From Clostridia bacterium (lineage in GTDB: Bacteria; Bacillota; Clostridia; Oscillospirales; Acutalibacteraceae), in assembly GCA_017613735.1 (NCBI GenBank), contig JAGADF010000002.1, forward strand, positions 1 through 51,859: a stretch of DNA of 51,859 nt, in the 5' to 3' direction. Below, in pieces: positions 42,602-50,448 of the stretch. A program made the position numbers and the translations under genes. Each line of letters starts with the position of its first letter. Position 1 is the first letter of the stretch. The notes under the pieces were generated by a model. The model searched no databases. It saw only the letters and a program-made list of their open reading frames with translations, and was not told where the DNA came from.

Positions 42602-43903
42602 TCAGTTGTTTTCTTCCACAGGCTCCGTAGGTTCAACGTATACTCCGCCGTAAATAAACTGATTGAGCACTTCCTTATTCGCCTCAAGGTCAATTCCGAG
42701 CGACGCGCCCGCCTGAGTGCTTACATTCTCCCAGGTGCCGTCGGCGGGAATCTGAATGCCGACTATGTCGTACTTAAGGAATGAAAGCGCCTGCTGAGCA
42801 TAGCTGTTAATCTGCTGCTTTGTGATATCGGTTGTAACTAAGCTTGCGCCGAATTTCATAATGTCAAGAAGCTCGGTAATGCTCTTGCCCTTCGCTTTCT
42901 GAAGAGCCGCGTTAAGCGTCTTGCGCTGTCTTTCGGTGCGGTTGAAATCCGAATCGAGATAACGGATTCTGCAGTACCAAAGAGCCTGAGACCCCGTAAA
43001 GTGATTCATGCCGCCCGAAATCGCGTTCGGGAACGCCGCGCGTTCAACCTCGGTCATATGGTCGTGGCTGTTGATATATCTCGCCTCGTTGTCCGTAATC
43101 TCAACGTCAACTCCGCCGAGCTTGTCAATAACGTCCTTGAACGATTCAAAATCAATCGCGACATAGTAGTCAATATCAACCTTGAAGTTGTATTCAAGCG
43201 TGTCCATAAGCAGCTGCGTGCTGCCGAAACTGAACGCCGCGTTCAGTTTGTTGTAGCCCTGCTCGGGAATTTCTATATAAGTATCTCTTAAGAAAGAAGC
43301 GAGCTTTAACTGCTTGCTCTTCGTATCGACCGAAAGAAGAATCGTCGTGTCCGAGCGCGAGCCCGACGTATCGCTGACTCTTGAGTCCGAGCCGATAAGA
43401 AGAATGTTTGTTATGCCGTCGCCTCTTGTAAGTTCGTTTTCGTTGACATACTTGTTCTTTTCGCTCTTCTTATAATTGAGCTGATTAAGAATGTCGTTAT
43501 AATTATACAAAACAAATCCGCCGATAATAAGCAGAACAATAAGTACGCCCGCAATGATTGTAATTACCGCTCTTTTCTTACCGCCTTTGTTCTTGCCCTT
43601 ACCGTTTGAAGAAATATCTTCAAAATGAATCGGTTCGTTTTTCATATCCTCACCCTGCTGTGATTGAGTCTCGTCTGAATCCCCGTTTTTCGGCGTGTAG
43701 GAAAAATAGCTCATATCGAAATCCTTCCTTACCTCGCCGTCGGCGTTACCCCGTACAGGCTCCTTTGAAGAGTCGCTGAACAGGTCGTCAATCTCCTTCT
43801 GGGAATTACTGAAAATGTCCTCAAATTCGTCACCCGAAGACGAGTGACTGCTTATATCCTCAAAATCATCGTTTTTAGGACCGTTGGAAAATAAATCTTC
43901 CAT
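42602..43903 (-). CDS. LytR-CpsA-Psr (LCP) family cell-wall glycopolymer ligase
   Basis: About 433 aa from the ATG at 43903 (ggaggtg in front; a longer frame upstream has none). Residues about 1-110 are an acidic cytoplasmic tail with five copies of an octapeptide like FEDISSNS. A Lys-rich stop and one membrane helix (about 112-135) follow, then the LCP domain outside: LLIGSDSR, GSRSDTTILLSVD, SFLRDTYIEIP, and RIRYLDSDFNRTERQ. LCP enzymes attach teichoic acid or capsule polymers to peptidoglycan. Confidence 0.92.
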   Translation of the reverse strand: MEDLFSNGPKNDDFEDISSHSSSGDEFEDIFSNSQKEIDDLFSDSSKEPVRGNADGEVRKDFDMSYFSYTPKNGDSDETQSQQGEDMKNEPIHFEDISSNGKGKNKGGKKRAVITIIAGVLIVLLIIGGFVLYNYNDILNQLNYKKSEKNKYVNENELTRGDGITNILLIGSDSRVSDTSGSRSDTTILLSVDTKSKQLKLASFLRDTYIEIPEQGYNKLNAAFSFGSTQLLMDTLEYNFKVDIDYYVAIDFESFKDVIDKLGGVDVEITDNEARYINSHDHMTEVERAAFPNAISGGMNHFTGSQALWYCRIRYLDSDFNRTERQRKTLNAALQKAKGKSITELLDIMKFGASLVTTDITKQQINSYAQQALSFLKYDIVGIQIPADGTWENVSTQAGASLGIDLEANKEVLNQFIYGGVYVEPTEPVEENN

Positions 43904-44038
43904 AAACACCTCCAAAAATCCGCAAACCGAAATAACTGTATCGGAAAGTATAATCAATTTATTTTACAGCAAAACGAAGATTTATACAATGCTTTTTATA
44001 AAAAAAGATGATTTTGGCTATATTTTTTAATTATAATC

Positions 44039-44113
44039 TTGCAACTCGCCGCCGTTTTATATATAATATTGGTTAATGTGTCGTCACCCGTTAACGTAAA
44101 TCAAAGGGGTGAC
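44039..44113 (+). promoter_or_regulatory. Promoter and ribosome-site hairpin of the Nudix gene
   Basis: TTGCAA (44039-44044), 17-bp spacer, TATAAT (44062-44067). Downstream, gtcaccc (44083-44089) can pair with gggtgac (44107-44113), which contains the ribosome site in front of the upstream TTG start. This could favour the internal ATG or serve as control. Confidence 0.6.
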
Positions 44114-44130
44114 AGTTGAAAGGGAATATT

Positions 44131-44877
44131 ATGCTCGGAAAATGCATCAGAGTCAGGGTTACAAATCCCATTGGCTCTATTGATGAGGTTTCAGGCAACG
44201 AGTTTATGCTCAATTTCGGCTCTGTCGAGACGCCTGTTGAGTCTCATTATCACATCAAAGGAGCGTACATAATCGGCATTTCCCATCCCGTTATGAATTT
44301 TGACGGAAGGGTTATTGCCATTGTGCGCAGGAAAAACAAAAACGGCTCGGTACTTGTCGTATCGCCTAAAAGCCAGCGGTTTATTATAAACGACGTCACC
44401 GACGGCATAGACTCGACCGAAAGCGTTTACGGTTATTCGGTTGAATGCCTTTACGAAAGAAGCTGCGGCGCAATAGTTTTCAGGGAGATTATGGGCGACA
44501 GACGCTATCTTCTTATAAAGAACAAGCGCAGCACCAACTGGGGCTTCCCGAAAGGGCATATGGAAAAGGGCGAGGACGAAAAGACGACCGCCCGCCGCGA
44601 AGTGCTTGAGGAAACGGGAATTCACATTGACATTCTTGACGGCTTCCGCTATAAGAGCGAATACACAATTCAAGGCAGAATTGAAAAAAGCGTAGCTCTT
44701 TTTCTCGCTACGACAAAGGACGTTAAAACCATAATTCAGCCCGAAGAGATTGAGGATTACGTCTGGCTTGACTATGACAAGGCGATTAAACGCCTCAGAT
44801 ACGCTAATGACAAGGACATCCTTTACCACGCGAAGCAGTTTATTGAGGACAACTATTCGGAGGAAGTAAATGGCTGA
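44131..44877 (+). CDS. Pyrophosphatase-like domain fused to a Nudix hydrolase
   Basis: About 248 aa. Residues about 1-105 (LGKCIRVRVTNPIGS, YIIGISHPVMNFDGRVIAIV, GSVLVVSPKSQRF) look like the small inorganic-pyrophosphatase-like proteins of Clostridia, which typically read GKKVxVxVDRPLGS and ILGVxxPVxxFxGxVIAI. Residues about 110-240 are a Nudix domain with an intact box (G in KGHMEKGED, REVLEETGI), closest in style to diadenosine tetraphosphate hydrolases. The ATG at 44131 fits the usual family start and has aaaggg before it; a TTG at 44116 is also possible. It overlaps the next gene by 8 nt. Confidence 0.8.
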   Translation: MLGKCIRVRVTNPIGSIDEVSGNEFMLNFGSVETPVESHYHIKGAYIIGISHPVMNFDGRVIAIVRRKNKNGSVLVVSPKSQRFIINDVTDGIDSTESVYGYSVECLYERSCGAIVFREIMGDRRYLLIKNKRSTNWGFPKGHMEKGEDEKTTARREVLEETGIHIDILDGFRYKSEYTIQGRIEKSVALFLATTKDVKTIIQPEEIEDYVWLDYDKAIKRLRYANDKDILYHAKQFIEDNYSEEVNG

Positions 44878-45364
44878 ACAGATAGTCAATTTTTTTGTTG
44901 AGCTTTTTAAAAACAGAATACCCGAAGAACTGACGATATTCATAATTTCGCTTTTTCCGATACTTGAAATCAGGGGCGGAATGATTGCCGCGCGGATTCT
45001 TGAGGTCGATTTTTTAAGAGCTTTTATAATCTGTTATATCGGCAATATGCTTCCCATACCGTTTATTCTTCTTTTCATCCGAAAGATTTTCAAATTCTTA
45101 AGACGGTTTGAGTTTATGCATAAAATACTTGACCGACTTGAAGCGAAGGGCGAAAAAAACCGTGAAAAGGTGCTTCGGTATAAGGCGTGGGGGCTTCTCG
45201 CATTCGTTGCGATTCCCCTTCCCGGAACGGGCGGCTGGACGGGCGCGCTTATTGCCGCGCTTCTTGACTTGAGAATGAAAAAAGCCCTACCGATTATAGC
45301 CTTGGGCGTTTTCATAGCGGGACTTATAATGTCGCTTCTGACATACGGAATATTCCAGATTTAA
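44870..45364 (+). CDS. COG2426-type small membrane protein ('small multidrug export' family)
   Basis: A 164-aa protein with four membrane segments. ILEIRGGMIAA near residue 30 and the AIPLPGTGGWTGALIA hairpin near 115 mark the family, whose transport role is assigned by name only. The re-entrant PGTGxWTG motif is shared with DedA-like proteins. It starts inside the end of the Nudix gene. Confidence 0.85.
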   Translation: MAEQIVNFFVELFKNRIPEELTIFIISLFPILEIRGGMIAARILEVDFLRAFIICYIGNMLPIPFILLFIRKIFKFLRRFEFMHKILDRLEAKGEKNREKVLRYKAWGLLAFVAIPLPGTGGWTGALIAALLDLRMKKALPIIALGVFIAGLIMSLLTYGIFQI

Positions 45365-45378
45365 AATAAAAAAAACAG

Positions 45379-45409
45379 AGGACAGGTCGTAAGACCTGTC
45401 CTTTTTTTG
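45379..45409 (+). terminator. Terminator of Nudix-COG2426 operon
   Basis: Perfect 10-bp stem aggacaggtc (45379-45388) with its complement at 45393-45402, GTAA loop, T7. Its right part is repeated at 48701-48722. Confidence 0.92.
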
Positions 45410-45421
45410 AGGTTTTATGGA

Positions 45422-47872
45422 TTACTGCGATTTTTTCGGAAGATATACTCTTGCTTTAAACATATCGCCGTCAATCTGCAATTCGAGTCTGCCATTCTGT
45501 AATTTGCAAAGCTCTTTGGCAATTGACAACCCGAGTCCGTTGCCCTCCTGATTTCTTGATTTATCGCCTCTGACAAAACGCTCGATCAGTTCATCGGGCA
45601 TAATATCAAGCGGTTGAGCGGAAATATTCTTTATCTCTACAATTCCGTTGTTTTCGTCCTCTGACACAGTAACATAAACCCTTGAATACCTTGCGGAATA
45701 CTTGCGCGCATTTGAAAGCAGATTCTCTATAATTCGGTTCGTCTTAACTCCGTCGGCATATACAATCGTCTGATTCCTCCCTGACTTTACAACAAGCTCA
45801 AGACCGTTTTTCTCAAAATCGGACTGAGCATCCACGGTAGCCTGAAGACAAAGCTCAGAAAGATTAATAACCGACGGATTTACCGTGACGTTTCCGGAAG
45901 TGACTTTTGAAGCTTCAATCAAGTCGTCAATAAGCTTTTTGAGTTTGTTTCCCTTTTCGTCAATAATCTGAATATACTCCTTGGCTTTTTCATCATCAAT
46001 ATCGCATTTTGAAAGAAGGTCTGCATAAAGGATAATTGACGTCAGCGGGGTTTTAAGGTCATGTGAAACATTTGTAATAAGCTCCGTACGCAGTCTTTCG
46101 TCCTTAACCGCTCTGTCTATTGCCGACTGAAGCTCCGAATTTGAATATTTCATATTAAGCGCAAGAACCCGAAGCGAATTATCAAGCTTTTCAAGTTCGA
46201 TATTGGTATAGTCGCGGCGCGAGCTTGCATCAATAAGAGTATCAAGGTTTTTAACATACTTGCACACTCTGTAAAACGCATATGCATTCACGGGTATAAT
46301 CGGCATCAGGCAAAGAAGCGCCAAAAGCGGATTGCCGTCAAGCAAGCAGACTACAAACAAGCATATAAGCAACAAATCAAGAATTATAAGAAGCAGACCG
46401 AAAACAACAACATTTCTCAAAAACTTTGTAGGTCTGTAAAATATGGTCTTTATTACCGACTTGAACGCATCTTTGATTCTTATAAACAGTTTTTTGATTG
46501 CCTTGAAAGCTTTTCCGATTGCATAAAGAAACCAATACGCAAGAAAATGCTTATACGCCTTTTTCCCCGAGCGGAAATACCTTACGTTTGACGCGCACAG
46601 TACAAACAATGCCGCAAAGCACACAACCGCAACCGAAATTACAATATAAGCAAAACCGATTTCCGAAAAACCTCTGACCTGCTCATACGCCTCAAACAAA
46701 AGATACAGTATTCCCGCAATTACCGTTCCCGCAAAAGCCAGACCGACTTCAAGCGGAACGAAATCATAAAAACGCTGTTTTGTTTTTTCCTCTGCGCTTT
46801 TCTTTCCCGTTATCTCAAAATAGACTAATGCGAAAACAATACTAATAAGAAGCAACGCCACCGCGATAGCAAAACATCTTGCGGTATTTGCGTAAAATCC
46901 CCTGCTGAGGTTATACATATGATATAACTGCGAGTATTTAAGGTCGTTGTTTTTGATGCTTTGATTTACAAGATTTTCAAAGCCGGTTTTCTCAAACGCA
47001 GACGTATTAAGATAAGCAATAACCGTAATTTTCTCAAATCCCGTCAGCGGTTTAACATATTCAAGCGTATCCTTTATGACGTCGTCACAGATACCCTTGC
47101 TCTCAACCTTACCTTGGCTGAGAATAAAATACGTACCGGAGGAACGGGCTTTTTTGATGTCTGCGCCGTTTTTTGAACTGTATTCCTCGCCCTTATACGA
47201 AACGGTATAATTCAGCTCGCTTGAAATTCCGGCTTTATAGCTGTATTTTGCCTGAATATAGTCGTTGAGCCATATATTTGAACAGTTGTCAAAACGTTCT
47301 TCAAGCGTCCGCTTCGTGTCGTCCGCAAAAATATCCAAAACGCCGACCTGCTTACCGTCAACAATTATGTCCGTTTCGGACGTGAACTCATTATGGTCGT
47401 CGTCATAATAAGCCACGGTTGTTGTTTCGGTTTCATAAGGCTCATCGTTTTCGTCGTAATCATAGTCCGCCGTGTTTTCTTCGGCTTCCCTTTTCTGTCG
47501 CGCCTCATATTCTTCCTTCTGAAGCCTGAGCGAATCGGCAATTTCAAGAGCCTTTTCAATACAGGTCTGCTTTCCTTCTGCAAGAGCGGCTTTGAACTTA
47601 TCCGTTTCCTCATCCTCGCAGGCAAGGAACATAATACTGCCGATATCACCCTCAAATGCCCTCAGAAACTCATAGTTTGAAGTCCAGTCTGACGTTGAAT
47701 TGATTTTTGTTTTGCCGTTGGAACTGCCATAATAAGACTCGTTGATGTATTCCGCCGTGAACAGATTTATAACGCCTATTCTTACCGCCGCAAAGAAGCT
47801 GACAAAACTGATTAATACGCAAATAATCTTAAAAAATATTGAGTACTTAAACCTTTTCACATTTGTATCCAA
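45422..47872 (-). CDS. Sensor histidine kinase with large extracytoplasmic domain
   Basis: A kinase of about 816 aa. One N-terminal helix (about 12-36), about 290 residues outside the cell with an acidic, Tyr- and Thr-rich stretch near 135-165, then about six further helices (about 330-535). Catalytic core: NVSHDLKTPLTS with the phospho-His, NLLSNARKYS and GNGLGLSIAKE. Partner of the adjacent response regulator. The start is either a TTG at 47872, overlapping the regulator by 26 nt, or a GTG at 47860; neither has a strong ribosome site, so coupling is likely. Confidence 0.88.
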   Translation of the reverse strand: MDTNVKRFKYSIFFKIICVLISFVSFFAAVRIGVINLFTAEYINESYYGSSNGKTKINSTSDWTSNYEFLRAFEGDIGSIMFLACEDEETDKFKAALAEGKQTCIEKALEIADSLRLQKEEYEARQKREAEENTADYDYDENDEPYETETTTVAYYDDDHNEFTSETDIIVDGKQVGVLDIFADDTKRTLEERFDNCSNIWLNDYIQAKYSYKAGISSELNYTVSYKGEEYSSKNGADIKKARSSGTYFILSQGKVESKGICDDVIKDTLEYVKPLTGFEKITVIAYLNTSAFEKTGFENLVNQSIKNNDLKYSQLYHMYNLSRGFYANTARCFAIAVALLLISIVFALVYFEITGKKSAEEKTKQRFYDFVPLEVGLAFAGTVIAGILYLLFEAYEQVRGFSEIGFAYIVISVAVVCFAALFVLCASNVRYFRSGKKAYKHFLAYWFLYAIGKAFKAIKKLFIRIKDAFKSVIKTIFYRPTKFLRNVVVFGLLLIILDLLLICLFVVCLLDGNPLLALLCLMPIIPVNAYAFYRVCKYVKNLDTLIDASSRRDYTNIELEKLDNSLRVLALNMKYSNSELQSAIDRAVKDERLRTELITNVSHDLKTPLTSIILYADLLSKCDIDDEKAKEYIQIIDEKGNKLKKLIDDLIEASKVTSGNVTVNPSVINLSELCLQATVDAQSDFEKNGLELVVKSGRNQTIVYADGVKTNRIIENLLSNARKYSARYSRVYVTVSEDENNGIVEIKNISAQPLDIMPDELIERFVRGDKSRNQEGNGLGLSIAKELCKLQNGRLELQIDGDMFKARVYLPKKSQ

Positions 47873-48536
47873 GACCGTACACCACCTTTAAGTATTTCGG
47901 ATCTTTGGGATTGATTTCAATCTTTTCACGGATGTTTTTAATATGCACTGTTACTGTCTTTTCGCTTGTATAGGACGGCTCGTTCCATACCGCTTCGTAA
48001 ATTTGTGACGACGATAAAACCCTGCCCATATTCTCCATAAGATATTCAAGGATTTTATACTCCATCGCAGTAAGCCGAACCTCAATTCCGTCAACCGTAA
48101 CCTGCTTTGTTTCGGTATCAAGAACCAGACCGCCCGTAACAAGAAGACTGTTTTTCATTTCCAGTGAACCGAGGCTTACATATCTTCTTATCTGAGATTT
48201 GACTCTTGCAACAAGCTCAAGCGGATTAAACGGCTTCGTCACATAGTCATCCGCGCCGAAACCCAATCCCGCAATTTTGTCGGTATCCTCGCTCTTTGCG
48301 GAAAGCAGAATAATAGGAAAGTTAAACTGCTCCCTGATTTTAAGAGTTGTTTTGAGTCCGTCAAGCTTAGGCATCATAATGTCAAGCACCACACAATGAA
48401 CCGTGTTATTTTTTATCTGTTCGAGCGCCTGTTCACCGTCTACGGCGGTCAGGACATTGTAACCCTCATTTTTAAGATAAATACATAATGATTCAAGTAT
48501 AGCCTTATCGTCATCACAAACAAGCACACTGTACAT
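47847..48536 (-). CDS. OmpR-family response regulator
   Basis: A 229-aa regulator. Receiver domain with acidic DDD near residue 9, phospho-acceptor Asp in VLDIMMPK (about 52) and Lys in VTKPF; C-terminal winged helix with RLTAMEYKILEYLMEN and KTVTVHIKNIREKI. The nearest relatives by look are VanR-like regulators of envelope genes. First gene of the two-component operon. Confidence 0.93.
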   Translation of the reverse strand: MYSVLVCDDDKAILESLCIYLKNEGYNVLTAVDGEQALEQIKNNTVHCVVLDIMMPKLDGLKTTLKIREQFNFPIILLSAKSEDTDKIAGLGFGADDYVTKPFNPLELVARVKSQIRRYVSLGSLEMKNSLLVTGGLVLDTETKQVTVDGIEVRLTAMEYKILEYLMENMGRVLSSSQIYEAVWNEPSYTSEKTVTVHIKNIREKIEINPKDPKYLKVVYGLGYKCEKV

Positions 48537-48562
48537 ATTAATTCTCCGTTTCCCTTAAATCC

Positions 48563-48591
48563 GTTATACAAAAAATACCATTCCTTTTCAA
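48563..48591 (-). promoter_or_regulatory. Promoter of the two-component operon
   Basis: TTGAAA (48591-48586), 17-bp spacer, TATAAC (48568-48563). Confidence 0.65.
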
Positions 48592-48690
48592 ATCCGTGAT
48601 AAAGAAAAAGTAAAAAAGCGGTAAAGTTTTAAATGTATAACGACATATAAGATTACAACAATTATTATAAACACATAGTTTTAAAAAACA

Positions 48691-48722
48691 AGGGCAGGCC
48701 TCGTAAGACCTGTCCTTTTTTT
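48691..48722. terminator. Terminator downstream of nadE
   Basis: Hairpin of about 10 bp with one mismatch and one G-T pair (48691-48700 with 48707-48716), A-rich before and T7 after, so it can act on both strands. It ends the RHH-nadE message on the minus strand. Confidence 0.75.
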
Positions 48723-48761
48723 AAACCGGAATTTTGAAAAGTTTAGGGGGAGAAGTACTTT

Positions 48762-49487
48762 TCAATTCTCCGGCATAAATGACGGCATTAATTCAAGCTT
48801 GAACTGATTAATCTTATGAAGATGGTCAATCCTCGCCTTCTTTTCCTTATCTTCTATAACGCCCTCGCGGATATATCTGTCCAGCTCGGCGTATGTAAAG
48901 CCGAGGTTGTCCTCATCCGTTTTTCCGCTGAGTCCGTCAATAGGAACCTTGTCAATAAGCACGTCGGGTAAACACAGAACCCGTCCGATTTGTTTGACCT
49001 CCTGAACTGTCAGATTCGAACACGGGCTGAAATCGCCCACGCTGTCGCCGTATCTTGTCGAATAGCCTACCCAGTCCTCCGAAAGATTGCACGTATTTGC
49101 AACCCTGCCGTTATGCGACTGAGACACCGCATAAAGCGTACTCATTCTTATTCTCGACGGAAGATTAACTCTCGACTGCTCCGAAAGCTCAAACGGCATA
49201 TTCTTCTTAAGACCGTCAACCGCGTCCTTTATATTTATAATGTAATATCTTATACCGAGATGGCTGACAAGCAGCTTCGCCATATCAATATCGTGCTGAA
49301 AACCGTTTGGCATAAGAACGCCTATAACCCTGTCCTTACCGAGAGCCTCAACGCAAAGCGCCGCAACAACGGAACTGTCCTTTCCGCCCGAAATACCGAC
49401 AACAGCATTGCATCCCTTGCCGTTTTCCTCAAAGAAATCTCTTATCCATTCCACACAGTCATTTTTAACCTTTTCGGCGTTAAACAT
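48762..49487 (-). CDS. nadE: NAD+ synthetase, ammonia-dependent
   Basis: A 241-aa enzyme that amidates deamido-NAD with ATP and ammonia, the last step of NAD synthesis. PP-loop GISGGKDSSVVAA near residue 32, NTCNLSEDWVGYSTRYGD, and SGKTDEDNLGFTY. There is no glutaminase domain, so it uses free ammonia. aaggag precedes the ATG. It lies 39 nt after a small RHH gene and is probably controlled with it. Confidence 0.94.
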   Translation of the reverse strand: MFNAEKVKNDCVEWIRDFFEENGKGCNAVVGISGGKDSSVVAALCVEALGKDRVIGVLMPNGFQHDIDMAKLLVSHLGIRYYIINIKDAVDGLKKNMPFELSEQSRVNLPSRIRMSTLYAVSQSHNGRVANTCNLSEDWVGYSTRYGDSVGDFSPCSNLTVQEVKQIGRVLCLPDVLIDKVPIDGLSGKTDEDNLGFTYAELDRYIREGVIEDKEKKARIDHLHKINQFKLELMPSFMPEN

Positions 49488-49526
49488 ACAATCGCTCCTT
49501 ATTCAGATTAGTGTTCAAAACAAGTC

Positions 49527-49700
49527 TTATTTTCTATTCAACTCTTTCTCAATCAGTTCGGTTAAAAACTGGTTCACGCTGTACCCTCGGGCGCGTTTTT
49601 TCTCTTTTTGAACAAACTCCATCATCTTTTGATATGTATCAGGCGGCAAGCGCAAAGGGAGCATTATTTTATCGTATGTTTTAACATCCGATTTGTTCAC
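49527..49700 (-). CDS. Small ribbon-helix-helix (Arc/MetJ-type) DNA-binding protein
   Basis: A 57-aa protein beginning MNKSDVKTYDKIMLPLRLPP. The stretch KIMLPLRLPPDTYQKMMEF gives the beta-strand and first helix, and SVNQFLTELIEKELNRK the second helix of an RHH fold. RHH proteins bind DNA as dimers on paired palindromic sites. Start GTG at 49700 behind gaggtg. Its promoter contains a 36-bp palindrome, so self-repression is likely. nadE follows by 39 nt. No toxin-like gene is adjacent downstream. Confidence 0.85.
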   Translation of the reverse strand: MNKSDVKTYDKIMLPLRLPPDTYQKMMEFVQKEKKRARGYSVNQFLTELIEKELNRK

Positions 49701-49714
49701 CTTCTCACCTCGTT

Positions 49715-49768
49715 TGTGATATCATAATATCTTGGTATTATGATATCACACTTTTTCATAAAAGTCAA
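49715..49768 (-). promoter_or_regulatory. Promoter of RHH-nadE with a 36-bp palindromic operator
   Basis: Minus strand: TTGACT (49768-49763), 17-bp spacer, TATCAT (49745-49740). A perfect inverted repeat with 15-bp arms, tgtgatatcataata at 49715-49729 and its complement at 49736-49750, spacer 6 bp, overlaps the -10 and start site. Each arm holds its own 8-bp palindrome tgatatca, the kind of paired site that RHH dimers occupy. Confidence 0.85.
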
Positions 49769-49789
49769 CAGCCGTTTTTGGCGGCTGTT
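49767..49789 (-). terminator. Probable terminator of the GNAT gene
   Basis: 8-bp stem aacagccg (49767-49774) with complement at 49782-49789. The T-run on the minus strand is short. It separates the GNAT gene from the RHH promoter, whose -35 overlaps the stem edge. Confidence 0.5.
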
Positions 49790-49797
49790 AAAATTTT

Positions 49798-50361
49798 TTA
49801 TTTTATATCATATTTCATTACGCACGAGCCGAAACCCCTGAAAACGGTTTTAAATCCGTTTTTCTTATAAAAGCCGATTGCGGATTTGTTGCCGCTTGAG
49901 CAGGTAAGCTGTACTCTCTTTATATTCTGCGCCGCAAGGTGATTTTTAAGAGCGTTCATAAGCTTCGTGCCGACACCCTGCCCCCGCGCCGATTTAGTCA
50001 GGTCAATATGAAGATGCGACGGGGCGAAAACTACGCAGAGCTTATGAAGAAAAACCATTCCCCTCGCCTCAAGCGAATATTTAAATCCAAGCTCTGCTGT
50101 TTGCGGAAGAATGTGTTTGCGAAAATCCTTGAAAAACAGACGCGTATTCTCCGCGCAAAGAATATAACCGACAGGTTGGTCTGCTTCATCAACCGCGACA
50201 AAGCATTTTCCGTATTCGGCGTATGAATCGCAGAACATTAAAAGCAGCAACCGTCTGTCCTTTTCGTCATTCAACGGCAGCGACGAGGTCTCAATGCAGA
50301 TTTCACGCATCGTCTCAAGGTCATCCGCCCTGCACGGACGGATTGTATAATTGTCGGGCAT
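49798..50361 (-). CDS. GNAT-family N-acetyltransferase
   Basis: A 187-aa acetyl-CoA-dependent acetyltransferase. SARGQGVGTKLMNAL is the acetyl-CoA loop (R/QxxGxG/A), preceded by the HLHIDLTKS strand; SGNKSAIGFYKKNGFK is the typical C-terminal motif. The long middle insertion (FFKDFRKHILPQTAELGFKY) resembles a subgroup annotated near O-GlcNAcase-like acetyltransferases. Substrate unknown. Confidence 0.88.
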   Translation of the reverse strand: MPDNYTIRPCRADDLETMREICIETSSLPLNDEKDRRLLLLMFCDSYAEYGKCFVAVDEADQPVGYILCAENTRLFFKDFRKHILPQTAELGFKYSLEARGMVFLHKLCVVFAPSHLHIDLTKSARGQGVGTKLMNALKNHLAAQNIKRVQLTCSSGNKSAIGFYKKNGFKTVFRGFGSCVMKYDIK

Positions 50362-50448
50362 CTTCTCCCCCCGTTTCCGTAAATCCTTTTCAGCTATTGC
50401 TTTCTTTTACCGATGCAACGTTAATCCATTTCGCACCTCCGTCGGAAA

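Noticed and set aside
43958-44038. A strong promoter for the LCP operon
   Set aside because: TATACT at the proper place is present but no fitting -35 could be chosen with confidence.
49527-50361. RHH plus GNAT as a TacA-TacT-type toxin-antitoxin pair
   Set aside because: In TacAT the antitoxin gene comes first and overlaps the toxin. Here the GNAT gene lies upstream, is separated by a hairpin and by the RHH promoter, and its sequence resembles a metabolic acetyltransferase of 187 aa.
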